In this document: piece by piece, positions 1-8,913 of the stretch
Layout of the letters: each line of letters starts with the position of its first letter
How positions within the stretch are numbered: position 1 is the stretch's first letter
Assembly: GCA_021776235.1 (NCBI GenBank)
Contig: JAJFGG010000099.1
Span: 1-47,385, forward strand
DNA: 47,385 bases
Direction of reading: 5' to 3'
Source: Alphaproteobacteria bacterium
Lineage (GTDB): Bacteria > Pseudomonadota > Alphaproteobacteria > GCA-2731375
The notes under the pieces: generated by a model
Seen by the model: the letters and a program-made list of their open reading frames with translations, nothing else
Database searches by the model: none
Told to the model about the DNA's origin: nothing
Made by a program: the position numbers and the translations under genes

Positions 1-652
1 GGTTCTCCCGTACCCGGTCGTAAACTACCACGGTGTCGTTGATGGAATAACCAACGATGGTCAACAGCGCGGCGATGGTGGACAGGTTGAACTCCATCTG
101 CGTGATGGCGAACATGCCAACGGACAGGGCCACGTCATGGACCAGGGCAACCACGGCGCCAACACCGAAATGCCACTCAAAGCGGAACCAAATGTAGATC
201 AGCATCAGAACCACGGCCAAGGCAATGGCCATGGCACCGGCTTCGATCAATTCACCACTGACCTTGGGCCCGACAAATTCGGTGCGGCGATATTCCAGAC
301 CGTTGCCCAGGGCGGCCCGCACCTTTGCCACCGCCGTCTGCTGGGCCGTGGCGTCGCCGGGTTGTTTCTCTATGCGGATCAAAACCGTGTCATCGGCGCC
401 GAATTCCTGCAAGGACACCTCGCCCAGACCCATTCCGCCGAGGTTGGCGCGCATATCACGCAGATCGGCCGGACCCTCGGTCTTCACCTCGATCAGAATG
501 CCGCCGCGGAAATCGATGCCGAAATTCAGTCCCGGCGCAAAGGCCATGATGACCGAGAACAATACCAATGCCGCTGAAATGGCCATGGCGGGTTTGCGCC
601 AGCTGATGAACGGAATAGAGGTCTTGGTGGGGACAAGTTTGATTTGAAACAT
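1..652 (-). CDS. secF: Protein translocase subunit SecF (partial, C-terminus beyond window)
   Basis: SecF works with SecD in the inner membrane, using the proton gradient to help exported proteins leave the SecYEG channel on the periplasmic side. The visible 217 codons start at an ATG at 652 and run off the window start. The translation shows a first membrane segment near residues 20-38, the motif FGIDFRGG just after it, a periplasmic domain, then membrane segments ending in the conserved stretch VGYSINDTVVVYDRVRE at the window edge. It lies 11 bp downstream of secD on the same strand, the usual yajC-secD-secF order. No frameshift is seen in the visible part. The missing C-terminus should hold the last membrane helices. 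Confidence 0.95.
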   Translation of the reverse strand, partial: MFQIKLVPTKTSIPFISWRKPAMAISAALVLFSVIMAFAPGLNFGIDFRGGILIEVKTEGPADLRDMRANLGGMGLGEVSLQEFGADDTVLIRIEKQPGDATAQQTAVAKVRAALGNGLEYRRTEFVGPKVSGELIEAGAMAIALAVVLMLIYIWFRFEWHFGVGAVVALVHDVALSVGMFAITQMEFNLSTIAALLTIVGYSINDTVVVYDRVREN

Positions 653-663
653 CCTGATCGCCC

Positions 664-2286
664 CTATATCGGCAATGCCGCGGGCCGGGAGCGGCGCAAC
701 CACAGCACCAGCATCAACCGGGTCACCACCACGGCGGTAAAGACCGAGGTGACAATGCCGATACCCAAAGTGACGGAAAAGCCCTTGATCGGACCGGATC
801 CCATGACAAACAGGATCACGGCGGCGATGAAGGTGGTGATGTTGGCGTCCAGGATGGTGCCCAGGGCCCGTTGATAGCCGGCTTCCATGGCCGCGAACGG
901 CGTCTTGCCCGTGCGCACCTCTTCGCGAATACGCTCGAACACCAGGACATTGGCATCCACCGCCATGCCGATGGTCAGCACGATGCCCGCGATGCCGGGC
1001 AGGGTCAGCGTAGCCTGCAACAGCGACAAGGCACCCATGATCAGGAACAAATTTATTAAAAGCGCGATGTCGGCGGCGAGGCCGAAGATGCCGTAGGACA
1101 GCACCATGAAGACCATGACGGCGACAAAGGCGATGATACAGGCGATCTTGCCGGCGGCAATGGAATCAGCCCCCAAAGCCGGCCCCACGGTCCGCTCTTC
1201 CAATATCTTCAAAGGCGCGGGCAAGGCACCGGCGCGGAGCAACAGGGACAGATCCTGTACTTCCTGGACCGTGAAATTGCCGCTGATGATGCCGGTGCCG
1301 CCCAGGATCGGCTCGCGGATCACCGGGGCGCTGATCACCCGGCGGTCAAGCACAATGGCGAACGGCTTGCGGACGTTCTTGGCGGTGGCATCGCCAAAGC
1401 GCTTGGCGCCAACGGAATCAAAGCGGAACGAGACAACGGGCATGTTGTCCTGAAAGGTCGCGGCCGAATCCACCAGCGTATCGCCGCTGACCATGACCCG
1501 CTTGCGCACCACGTACATGTCAACCGGGCTGCCGTCAGGATTTCGTTCGTCGGATTCCAATAATTCCGAACCGGGAGGTGTCCGTGCGCCGGCCAGGATC
1601 TCGGCCGGCGAGGTGGTCACGTCAACCAGGCGAAAAACCATCTTGGCCGTCTTGCCCAGGATGGCCTTCAGCCGCTCAGGGTCTTGCAATCCCGGTACCT
1701 GAACCAGAATTCGCTCGTCCCCCTGGCGTTGAATGGTCGGCTCCCGTGTGCCCAGTTCGTCGATGCGACGGCGCACGATCTCGATCGACTGTTCGATCGC
1801 CGAACGGCGTCTCTCGCGGATCGCCTCCTCGGTCAAGGTAACGCTGATTTGATTGCCATTGACCACTTCGACCTCGATATCCTGGCCGCCCGCGATACCG
1901 GCCACGGCATTGCCCTGTACCGGCACCGCCAATTTGCGGATTTCCTCGAGCGCCAGCTGCAATTGTTCGGGTTTGCGAATGGTCACGGTGACAGCGTTGT
2001 TGCGTTCCCCAAGATCGCGGTAACCGATGCGCTTACCGCGCAAGGCGGGGCGAACCGAATCCACCAGGGCGTTCAGGCGTTCCTGCACCACCACGCCGGC
2101 CTCGACCTCCAACAGCAGGTGCGAGCCGCCCTGCAAATCCAGACCCAGGTTAACCTGTTTATGGGGCAGCCAGCTGGGCAGGTCCTCGGCGGTCTTTTCA
2201 GGCAGGAAATTCGGGATCGTAAAAACCAGGCCGAGCAGACACAGAACAACAACCAGGGCGACTTTCCAAGGGGCGAAATACAGCAT
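664..2286 (-). CDS. secD: Protein translocase subunit SecD
   Basis: This is the larger partner of SecF in the Sec export machinery. The 540-residue product has an N-terminal membrane segment (about residues 7-28), the conserved motif VNLGLDLQGGSHLL at 45-58, a large periplasmic region (P1), and a C-terminal block of five hydrophobic segments. The conserved membrane motif GMAVDANVLVFERIREE lies at about 440-456. The length is close to that of other alphaproteobacterial SecD proteins, which are shorter than the E. coli one (about 615). The gene sits 18 bp after yajC and 11 bp before secF, so the three are very likely one transcript. The start is an ATG at 2286. Confidence 0.97.
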   Translation of the reverse strand: MLYFAPWKVALVVVLCLLGLVFTIPNFLPEKTAEDLPSWLPHKQVNLGLDLQGGSHLLLEVEAGVVVQERLNALVDSVRPALRGKRIGYRDLGERNNAVTVTIRKPEQLQLALEEIRKLAVPVQGNAVAGIAGGQDIEVEVVNGNQISVTLTEEAIRERRRSAIEQSIEIVRRRIDELGTREPTIQRQGDERILVQVPGLQDPERLKAILGKTAKMVFRLVDVTTSPAEILAGARTPPGSELLESDERNPDGSPVDMYVVRKRVMVSGDTLVDSAATFQDNMPVVSFRFDSVGAKRFGDATAKNVRKPFAIVLDRRVISAPVIREPILGGTGIISGNFTVQEVQDLSLLLRAGALPAPLKILEERTVGPALGADSIAAGKIACIIAFVAVMVFMVLSYGIFGLAADIALLINLFLIMGALSLLQATLTLPGIAGIVLTIGMAVDANVLVFERIREEVRTGKTPFAAMEAGYQRALGTILDANITTFIAAVILFVMGSGPIKGFSVTLGIGIVTSVFTAVVVTRLMLVLWLRRSRPAALPI

Positions 2287-2304
2287 GGTGTGGGCGGTCG
2301 AGAC

Positions 2305-2757
2305 CTACTTTTTGGAGCCGAAGCTAAATAATGACTTCTTTTGGGCCGGGGCGTCGCCGCCACCCGAATTGTCATCGCCGTCAGCGTTGCTGTCAGATTT
2401 GCTGTCAGACTTGGCCTCTGATTTGCCGCCGCCGCCCGCCACCGGCGCGCCTTTGCTAAGCACGTCCGACAGGGTCGATGAAATCACCTTGACTCGGACA
2501 TTTTCGGCCAGTTCCACCTGCACCGTATTATCATCGACGACCTTGGTCACCTTGCCCAACATGCCACCGCCCGTAACCACCTGATCGCCACGGCGTACAT
2601 TCGACACCATTTCGCGATGGTCCTTGGCCTTTTTTTGCTGTGGCCGGATCAAAAAGAACCAAAAGACGACGAAAATCAGCAACAGCGGCATCAATTGAAT
2701 AAACATGTCACCGCCGGGCGCACCGCCGGCCTGCGCATAAGCGGGCGAAATCAGCAT
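2305..2757 (-). CDS. yajC: Sec translocase accessory subunit YajC
   Basis: YajC is a small inner-membrane protein that associates with SecDF. The 150-residue product has a single hydrophobic segment at about 20-40, followed by the family hallmark LIRPQQKKAKDH and the conserved cytoplasmic segment with GDQVVTGGGMLGKV. The C-terminal third, rich in Gly, Ser, Asp and Lys, is an unstructured-looking extension that makes it longer than the E. coli protein (110). A good ribosome site (GGAG, 7 nt before the ATG) supports the start at 2757. It is the first gene of yajC-secD-secF; its promoter must lie in the 208-bp gap shared with the divergent DUF815 gene. Confidence 0.95.
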   Translation of the reverse strand: MLISPAYAQAGGAPGGDMFIQLMPLLLIFVVFWFFLIRPQQKKAKDHREMVSNVRRGDQVVTGGGMLGKVTKVVDDNTVQVELAENVRVKVISSTLSDVLSKGAPVAGGGGKSEAKSDSKSDSNADGDDNSGGGDAPAQKKSLFSFGSKK

Positions 2758-2965
2758 GAATTTTCTCCGGTATCTATCTTGGGGCGGGCGGACTATAGCC
2801 CCGCCGTTGTGGATTGCAAATGCTAAAGCATTGTATCAGGTGCCGTTTCACTCGTCACAATTTTAGACCCCAGCCAGCATCAAGCGTCATTCAGACCGTT
2901 GACCGCCACGGCTGTGATGATTAGGTTCCCGCCCTTCCCATACCATATGGCCAAATAGGAACCCG

Positions 2966-3853
2966 ATGTCCGCTTCGAAGTCCGACCCGACGCCTACAGC
3001 GAACCTTGAACTCGTCCCCCTGCTAGGCCGTATCGCCGATGCCCTGGATCGGCTCTCGCCCCCGCCTGCCGGACGCTTAGATCTGGATGGCGCCGATGCT
3101 TTCGTCTGGCATGCGGACGAGGCGACGCTGGAACCGATTGCCAAAGTAAGCCGCATCGATCTGCATCTGTTGCAGGGCATCGAGAGCCAATGCGACATCC
3201 TGACGGAAAATACCCGCCGTTTTGCGGCCGGGCTACCGGCCAACAACGCCCTGCTTTGGGGCGCCCGCGGCATGGGCAAAAGCAGTCTGGTAAAGGCGAT
3301 CCATGGCGCCATCGTCGAGGCGGCGCCGGGCAGTTTGAAGCTGGTGGAAATTCATCGCGAGGATATTCCCACCCTGCCCCGCCTGTTGAAATTGTTGCGC
3401 CACGGCAGTCATCGCTTTGTCCTGTTTTGCGACGACCTGTCCTTCGACAACGATGATGCCTCATATAAATCCCTCAAGGCGGTGCTCGAGGGCGGCATCG
3501 AAGGCCGGCCCAGCAACGTCATTTTTTACGCCACATCCAACCGCCGGCACCTGATGCCCCGGGACATGATGGAGAACGAACGCTCGACGGCAATCAATCC
3601 ATCGGAAGCAGTGGAGGAAAAAGTGTCTCTGTCCGACCGTTTTGGTCTGTGGCTGGGGTTTCACAATTGCAGCCAGGAAGAATTCATTGCCATGCTGGAC
3701 GGCTATTGCCGCCATTACCATCTGTCGATTGGACAGAAGGAACTGCGCGCCGAAGCCATCGAATGGTCGGTGACCCGCGGCGCCCGCAACGGACGGGTGG
3801 CATGGCAATTCATCCAGGATTTAGCCGGCCGTCTGGGTGTCAATATCGACTGA
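2966..3853 (+). CDS. DUF815-type AAA+ ATPase
   Basis: This 295-residue protein belongs to the DUF815 family of P-loop ATPases, whose cellular role is not established. The Walker A loop GARGMGKSS lies at 99-107, a Walker B-like FVLFCDDLSF at 151-160, and a sensor-like segment with YATSNRRHL at 188-196. There is no signal peptide or membrane segment, so it should be cytoplasmic. The gene diverges from yajC and converges with the NlpD-like lipoprotein gene; the same neighbourhood is common in alphaproteobacteria. The start ATG at 2966 has an AGGA element 8 nt upstream. The family assignment is firm; any more specific function would be guesswork. Confidence 0.9.
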   Translation: MSASKSDPTPTANLELVPLLGRIADALDRLSPPPAGRLDLDGADAFVWHADEATLEPIAKVSRIDLHLLQGIESQCDILTENTRRFAAGLPANNALLWGARGMGKSSLVKAIHGAIVEAAPGSLKLVEIHREDIPTLPRLLKLLRHGSHRFVLFCDDLSFDNDDASYKSLKAVLEGGIEGRPSNVIFYATSNRRHLMPRDMMENERSTAINPSEAVEEKVSLSDRFGLWLGFHNCSQEEFIAMLDGYCRHYHLSIGQKELRAEAIEWSVTRGARNGRVAWQFIQDLAGRLGVNID

Positions 3854-3904
3854 TATCAATGCACGGCTAACCTTATGGAAACAGGGTTGGAATACCGATG
3901 GCCC

Positions 3905-4939
3905 TTATGATTCGGTTGTGCCGGGCCGGTTAGAACCATCCCGGGCAGCGGCCTTGATTTTTGCCAGGTGCCGGGCCGGATTGACGGCCTTGCGGCCCCG
4001 ACGGATTTCAAAATGAAGCTGCGGACGGGAGATATTGCCGGTACTGCCCGAAACCGCGATCCTTTGCCCCCGGCGCACCACATCGCCGACTTTCACCATC
4101 AGGGACTGATTATGGCCATAGGCGGTCAGCCAGCCGCCGCGATGGCGCAGCAGCAACAGATTGCCAAAGCCGCGTAGTTCGTTGCCTGCATAGACCACCA
4201 CGCCATTTTCCGCCGCCCGGACAGCAGTTCCCTTTTCCACCGCGATATTGATGCCGTCGTTATGCAGGCCATTGGGTTTGACGCCAAAGCGGGAGATGAC
4301 CCGGCCTTTGACGGGCCAGGCAAAACGGCCCGCGGCGCGCGCCGGCGGCCGGGTCGTAACGGGGCGCCTGGCTTTGGTCCGGGCCTTGGGCCTGGGTTTG
4401 TCCCGTGGCACGGGAACGGCGGAAACCGCAGAGTCTGCGACGGATTTGTTGCCGGCCCCAGGCGCCACACCTGGCTGCGCCTGGCCAGGGGCGTCGCTGG
4501 CGGGGAGGCGCAGGCGGTCCCCGGGCCGGATCTTATAGGGTGGTGGCACCTGATTGTTTCGGGCCAGGGCGTAAAGCGAGACGCGATGCCGGCGCGAAAT
4601 GGAATACAGGGTCTCGCCGGCGGCAACCCGATGATAACGCACGGCGGGAATTTGCAAATGTTGACCCTGGCGCAATCGATAGGGTGGCGCCAGGCTGTTG
4701 GCCGCGATCAGGTCCCGCAAGGCGACGCCGGAGCGTCGGGCAATGGCATAAAGCGTTTCGTCCGCCGCCACCGTGTAGTCGCCGGCAGCCAGGGTATTTG
4801 CCACAGCCTGCTTGACCGGCCTGTCTTTGCCGCTGCCTTGCGTGCCATAAACTACCGGGGCCGGGACCGACCGGGCGCAGGCCGCCAGCAAAACCAGCGT
4901 CCCCAGTAAAAGCGTCGTTTTGACCAGAATCGCCCACAT
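3905..4939 (-). CDS. NlpD-like lipoprotein, LysM repeats plus degenerate LytM (M23) domain
   Basis: The 344-residue product starts with a lipoprotein signal ending in LLAAC (Cys21), so it should be anchored by lipid, probably at the outer membrane. Two LysM peptidoglycan-binding repeats follow (about 52-97 and 98-145), then a Pro/Lys/Arg-rich linker and a C-terminal LytM/M23 domain. The zinc ligands look degenerate: the usual HxGxD reads NDGIN, and the usual HLHFE reads QLHFE. This resembles NlpD/EnvC-type amidase activators rather than an active endopeptidase (inference). I prefer the ATG at 4939, with GAGGGGGT upstream, over a TTG at 4975. It follows pcm, as nlpD does in many proteobacteria, but a palindromic element now separates them. 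Confidence 0.9.
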   Translation of the reverse strand: MWAILVKTTLLLGTLVLLAACARSVPAPVVYGTQGSGKDRPVKQAVANTLAAGDYTVAADETLYAIARRSGVALRDLIAANSLAPPYRLRQGQHLQIPAVRYHRVAAGETLYSISRRHRVSLYALARNNQVPPPYKIRPGDRLRLPASDAPGQAQPGVAPGAGNKSVADSAVSAVPVPRDKPRPKARTKARRPVTTRPPARAAGRFAWPVKGRVISRFGVKPNGLHNDGINIAVEKGTAVRAAENGVVVYAGNELRGFGNLLLLRHRGGWLTAYGHNQSLMVKVGDVVRRGQRIAVSGSTGNISRPQLHFEIRRGRKAVNPARHLAKIKAAARDGSNRPGTTES

Positions 4940-4998
4940 ACCCGGACGATACCCCCTCACCGCCCTGCTCGGCAAACCCTGGCTCGCGCTACAGCCAT

Positions 4999-5267
4999 AA
5001 TTAGAGCACTTCCGGGCTATTGTGAGTCATTTGATGGTGACCATAAGCCATTCGGGTAGGCGCGTCGCGTAACGCGATGTGGTTCATCGGGCAAGCGGCG
5101 CAACACATCCGAATGGCTTAGGGACGCCACCGAAGGCCGTCCACCAAGGCCCCGTGGCGGCGTTGCGGTTCTTGGACGATGAACCACATCGACCTGCAAA
5201 CCGCGCCTACCCACGGGGCCTTGGTGGACGGTCAAATGACTCACAATAGCCCGGAAATGCTCTAATT
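4999..5267. repeat. 269-bp palindromic repeat element with 36-bp terminal inverted repeats
   Basis: The two ends, 4999-5034 and 5232-5267, are inverted copies of each other with one mismatch in 36. Inside are four more pairs of perfect or near-perfect inverted arms: 5044-5055 with 5109-5120 (12 bp), 5054-5064 with 5202-5212 (11 bp), 5075-5089 with 5177-5191 (15 bp) and 5137-5157 with 5211-5231 (21 bp). It has no convincing gene, so it resembles a MITE or REP-type element that would be moved by enzymes encoded elsewhere. I see no clear target-site duplication beyond possible 1-2 bp. It lies between pcm and the NlpD-like gene. The arms allow two alternative folds (see findings). Confidence 0.88.
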
Positions 5268-5903
5268 CCGCCCGATTGGCATGCCATCCATCAGGGGCAC
5301 GAAGCGGACGTCCAGCAAAGTCTCTTCGTGGAAGCCCTCACTGTCCCGGGTAAGGCGGACCAGGGTCTGATCACCGGACGGGCCCACGGGCACAACCATA
5401 ATACCGCCTTCAGCCAACTGATCGGCCAGAGTCACCGGCATTCGCGGCGCGGCGGCGGTTACGATGATGCGGGCGAATGGCGCCAATTCCGGCCAGCCGC
5501 GGTTACCATCGCCCAATCGGGTGGTGATGTTGTGGAGCTTTAGCGCCTCGAAGCGGGCTTCCGCCTGGGCGAGAAGAGAGCGGTACCGTTCTATGGTGCA
5601 GACCCGCCGGCATAATTTCGACAGCACGGCGGCCTGATAACCCGATCCCGTACCGATTTCCAGGACCCGGTCTCGCGGTCCCAGTCGCAGGGCCTGGGTC
5701 ATATAGGCGACGATGAACGGCTGCGAGATCGTTTGCCCCTGGCTGATCGGCAGGGGCAAATTTTCATAGGCTTCCGAGCGCAGAGCTTCCGGCACGAACA
5801 ACTCCCGGGGCACCCTTTCGACAGCGCCCAAGACCTGTTTATCGGTAATGCCCTGTTTGCGCAGCTCCATGATGAGGCGGATCTTGTTCGCCTCGTAGGT
5901 CAT
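5262..5903 (-). CDS. pcm: Protein-L-isoaspartate O-methyltransferase
   Basis: Pcm repairs damaged proteins by methylating L-isoaspartyl residues with S-adenosylmethionine. The open frame is longer, but the protein family begins at the ATG at 5903 (MTYEANKIRLIMELR), giving 213 residues, the normal length. Seen in the sequence: the substrate-site segment PISQGQTISQP, the SAM-binding motif VLEIGTGSGYQAAVL and the later GDGNRGWPE. Its last residue (Asn) and its TAG stop lie inside the right end of the 269-bp repeat, so the insertion set the present C-terminus. It follows surE by 23 bp, matching the conserved serS-surE-pcm order. Confidence 0.96.
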   Translation of the reverse strand: MTYEANKIRLIMELRKQGITDKQVLGAVERVPRELFVPEALRSEAYENLPLPISQGQTISQPFIVAYMTQALRLGPRDRVLEIGTGSGYQAAVLSKLCRRVCTIERYRSLLAQAEARFEALKLHNITTRLGDGNRGWPELAPFARIIVTAAAPRMPVTLADQLAEGGIMVVPVGPSGDQTLVRLTRDSEGFHEETLLDVRFVPLMDGMPIGRN

Positions 5904-5926
5904 AGCAAAGATCCTTGATACTATCC

Positions 5927-6709
5927 CTAAAACGCCGCCTTGAGTTGCTTCAAGGCCTTGTTTTCTGTCAGATCTAAATGCAGCGGTGTGATGGCGATAC
6001 GCCCCGCCTCGGTGACCGCCAGGTCCGTGCCGGCCTTTGGTACGCCCTGGATGGGGCGAAAGCCGATCCAATAATAGGGCTGCTCCCGCGCATCGACCCG
6101 TTGCTCTATATTCAAGGCCGAGAAGTCGCGCCGGCCTTGACGGCAGACCTCGATACCCTGCACATCGCCGGGCAGGACATCCGGAAAATTGACATTCATC
6201 AACACATCCTTGGACCAACCCAGGGCCACCAAACGGCGGATCACGGCGCCTGCATGCTTTTCCGCCGTGGGCCAATGCATCACCTTACGGTTGGCGAACG
6301 ACTGGCTTAAGGCAATGGATGGCACCCCGACCAGGGTGCCTTCCATGGCGGCGGCGATGGTGCCGGAATAGGTCACGTCCTCTCCCATGTTGGCGCCCCG
6401 ATTGACACCGGACAGCAGCAGGTCCGGGCGCTTATCGGCCATCACCTGGTTCAACGCCATCATGACGCAATCGGTCGGCGTTCCGCGCACGGCGAATTTC
6501 CGGGCGGAAATCTTGCGCAACCGCAACGGCGCGGTCAAAGTCAGGGAATGACCGGCACCGCTATGTTCGTCCTCCGGCGCCACCACCCAGACATCGTCGG
6601 ACAGGGTCTTGGCGATGCGCTGCAACACCTTCATACCCGGGGCATTGATGCCGTCATCATTGGTCAGCAAAATACGCGTACGCCGTAGATCGGCAAGTTT
6701 TCGAGCCAT
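5927..6709 (-). CDS. surE: 5'/3'-nucleotidase SurE
   Basis: SurE is a metal-dependent phosphatase acting on nucleoside 5'- and 3'-monophosphates, linked to stationary-phase survival. The 260-residue product has the N-terminal motif ILLTNDDGINAPGM (Asp18-Asp19 are expected metal ligands), the EDEHSGAGHSLTL segment with the conserved Ser, and LLSGVNRGANMGED with the conserved Asn. The start at 6709 lies 2 bp after the serS stop, so the two genes are almost certainly cotranscribed; pcm follows. The few residues before ILLTNDD are a normal variation. No oddities seen. Confidence 0.96.
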   Translation of the reverse strand: MARKLADLRRTRILLTNDDGINAPGMKVLQRIAKTLSDDVWVVAPEDEHSGAGHSLTLTAPLRLRKISARKFAVRGTPTDCVMMALNQVMADKRPDLLLSGVNRGANMGEDVTYSGTIAAAMEGTLVGVPSIALSQSFANRKVMHWPTAEKHAGAVIRRLVALGWSKDVLMNVNFPDVLPGDVQGIEVCRQGRRDFSALNIEQRVDAREQPYYWIGFRPIQGVPKAGTDLAVTEAGRIAITPLHLDLTENKALKQLKAAF

Positions 6710-6711
6710 GG

Positions 6712-7980
6712 TTAGCCGATCCTCGTCATTCCGCCCAAATAAGGTTGCAAAGCGTCCGGTATGGCAAAGCCGCCGTCCGCAAATTGATAATTTTCCATCA
6801 CCGCGATCAACGTCCGACCTACCGCCAGGCCGGAGCCATTCAGGGTATGGACAAAATTCGTGCCCTTACCCTGCTTCGGCTTGAACCTCGCCCCCATGCG
6901 CCGGGCCTGGAAGTCGCCGCAGTTGGAGCAGGAAGAAATCTCGCGGTAGCAATTCTGCCCCGGCATCCAGCCCTCCAGATCATAGGTCCGTTGCGCGGAA
7001 AAACCCATATCGCCGCTGCTCAACAACATCGCCCGATAGGGAATGCCAAGGCGCTGCAGAATGGTTTCCGCACAGGACGTCATGCGTTCAAGCTCGTCCT
7101 TGGAGTGCTCGGGATGGCTGATGGAAACCATTTCGACTTTATAAAATTGATGCTGGCGCAACATGCCCCGCGTATCGCGGCCCGCGGCGCCGGCTTCAGA
7201 GCGAAAACAGGGCGTATGGGCAACAAAACGCAGCGGTAGATCCGATTCCGCCAGGACATCATCGCGGACCAGATTGGTCAGCACCATCTCGGCCGTCGGA
7301 ATCAGGTAAAATCCATCGGTGGTCTTGAACAGGTCGTCTTCGAATTTCGGCAGGTTACCGGTGCCAAAGGCCGTGTGCTCGCGCACCAGCAAAGGCACGG
7401 AGGTTTCCGTATATCCGAATTCAGAGCCATGAATATCCAGCATGAAAGCAGCCAGGGCGCGTTCCAGCCGGGCCAGGGCGCCGCGCAGGACCACAAAGCG
7501 CGAGCCGGACAATTTCGAAGCCGCCTCGAAATCCATCAACCCCAAAGCCTCGCCAATTTCGAAATGCTGCCTCGCCTCGAAATCAAACACCCGCGGTGTG
7601 CCATGGCGGCGCACTTCAACATTGAAGTCCTCGTCCGCCCCCACGGGCACATCGGCTTCCGGTTGATTGGGCAAGCCTGAAAGCGTTTCCCGCAAACTTT
7701 GGGACAACGTCCGCTCCACCTCTTCACCAGCTTGCAAGGCGCCTTTCAACTCGCCCACTTCGTTGATCAGGCCGGCCGCGTCCTGCCCTTTGGATTTAGC
7801 GGCGCCAATCTGTTTCGACAGCTCATTTCGGCGATTCTGAATCTCTTGCAGGTTGGTACGATTGGCTCGGGCCTCGGCATCCGCAGCCAGGACTTCAGAC
7901 GCCAGCGGGGCAACCCCACGGGCCGCCAAACCGGCATCAAAGGCATCGGGATTATCGCGGATCCAGCGCAGATCATACAT
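6712..7980 (-). CDS. serS: Serine--tRNA ligase
   Basis: This class II aminoacyl-tRNA synthetase charges tRNA-Ser (and tRNA-Sec). The 422-residue protein has the typical N-terminal helical arm (about 30-105, rich in Glu, Lys and Arg), which grips the long variable arm of tRNA-Ser. The catalytic core shows motif 2 ([17 protein letters not shown] with the QHQF segment) and motif 3 ([16 protein letters not shown]). The length is standard. It is the first gene of the serS-surE-pcm run, and the 218 bp upstream (7981-8198) should hold the promoter. I see no tRNA or T-box element there. Confidence 0.97.
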   Translation of the reverse strand: MYDLRWIRDNPDAFDAGLAARGVAPLASEVLAADAEARANRTNLQEIQNRRNELSKQIGAAKSKGQDAAGLINEVGELKGALQAGEEVERTLSQSLRETLSGLPNQPEADVPVGADEDFNVEVRRHGTPRVFDFEARQHFEIGEALGLMDFEAASKLSGSRFVVLRGALARLERALAAFMLDIHGSEFGYTETSVPLLVREHTAFGTGNLPKFEDDLFKTTDGFYLIPTAEMVLTNLVRDDVLAESDLPLRFVAHTPCFRSEAGAAGRDTRGMLRQHQFYKVEMVSISHPEHSKDELERMTSCAETILQRLGIPYRAMLLSSGDMGFSAQRTYDLEGWMPGQNCYREISSCSNCGDFQARRMGARFKPKQGKGTNFVHTLNGSGLAVGRTLIAVMENYQFADGGFAIPDALQPYLGGMTRIG

Positions 7981-8198
7981 GGCGTCGTATCTCTGATTTG
8001 CTTTGCTTTAATCGAGATCTATCAATCAGGATTTGGCGGTTGGCAAATGGTGGTTGGCATCTGATGGTTTGCAGGCTCAACGAAGCCGAAGCCGGAAAAT
8101 GGCCAGGCCACGGAAGAGCGCGCCTTGTATACGCCCAAGGCCCTTCCCCGTCCAGGGCTGCCCCGCCGAACAGCTGAACAAGGCAGAATTATGCCCGG

Positions 8199-8837
8199 TT
8201 ACGGTGCGTCGGGCTGCAGTTCGGGGGCCGCCTTGGCAAAGGCGTCAAGGGCCTGGCAGGCCGCATCGATGTGAGACAGGGTTGGATATCGCGACAGATC
8301 GATGTCGAAGCGCCGGGCATTGTAGAGCTGCGGCACCAGGCACAGGTCGGCCAGGCTGGGTTGATCGCCATGGCAGAACTGGCCGGTGCCTGGATTATGC
8401 ACCACCAGGCCCTCCAAGGCGGCCAGGCCCTGATCCACCCAATGCCGGTACCAGGTCAATCGGCCGTCTTCGGACACGCCCAACGTACCGGTAAGATATT
8501 TAAGAACCTTCAGATTATCGATCGGGTGAATGTCACAGGCCACCACCTGGGCCAATTGGCGCACCCGGGCCCGGCCAACCGGATCCGGGGGCAGCAGGGC
8601 CGGTTGTGGATAAACCTCGTCAAGATATTCCAGAATGGCCAATGACTGACTTAGCCGTACTTCGCCATCGATCAGCGTCGGGACCAGACCTTGGGGATTA
8701 AGCGCCAGATAACCGTCGCTGCGTTGCCTGCCATCAGACAGGGCGATGAATTCCTCCTCCACCGTCAGGTCTTTCAGGTTCAGGCCGATCCGGACCCGAT
8801 AGGCCGCCGATGACCGCCAATAGCCGTAAAGTTTCAT
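8199..8837 (-). CDS. maiA: Maleylacetoacetate isomerase (zeta-class glutathione transferase)
   Basis: This enzyme isomerises maleylacetoacetate to fumarylacetoacetate with glutathione, the penultimate step of the homogentisate branch of tyrosine degradation. From the ATG at 8837 the product is 212 residues, the family's usual size. The N-terminal motif YWRSSAAYRVRIGLNLK fits the zeta-class signature; the Cys that often follows the two Ser is Ala here, a change also tolerated in bacterial members. The thioredoxin-like half carries VPTLIDGEVRLSQSLAILEYLDE (split by position about 53-75), and the helical half has the usual CDIHPIDNLKVLKYL. hppD lies 2.5 kb away on the other strand, which supports the role. 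Confidence 0.93.
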   Translation of the reverse strand: MKLYGYWRSSAAYRVRIGLNLKDLTVEEEFIALSDGRQRSDGYLALNPQGLVPTLIDGEVRLSQSLAILEYLDEVYPQPALLPPDPVGRARVRQLAQVVACDIHPIDNLKVLKYLTGTLGVSEDGRLTWYRHWVDQGLAALEGLVVHNPGTGQFCHGDQPSLADLCLVPQLYNARRFDIDLSRYPTLSHIDAACQALDAFAKAAPELQPDAP

Positions 8838-8913
8838 GTTCCCGTCTTTCCCAATATGCTTCCGTTCCCGGCCCCTGGTGTCAGAGAACGCCGGGCTAGA
8901 TTTTGAACACGGA

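Noticed and set aside
2819-2832. Small palindrome AATGCTAAAGCATT between yajC and the DUF815 gene as an operator
   Set aside because: Six-base arms in an AT-rich stretch can occur by chance; nothing else supports it.
3905-4939. Active M23 endopeptidase
   Set aside because: The zinc-binding His and Asp positions read Asn, and the first His of HxH reads Gln.
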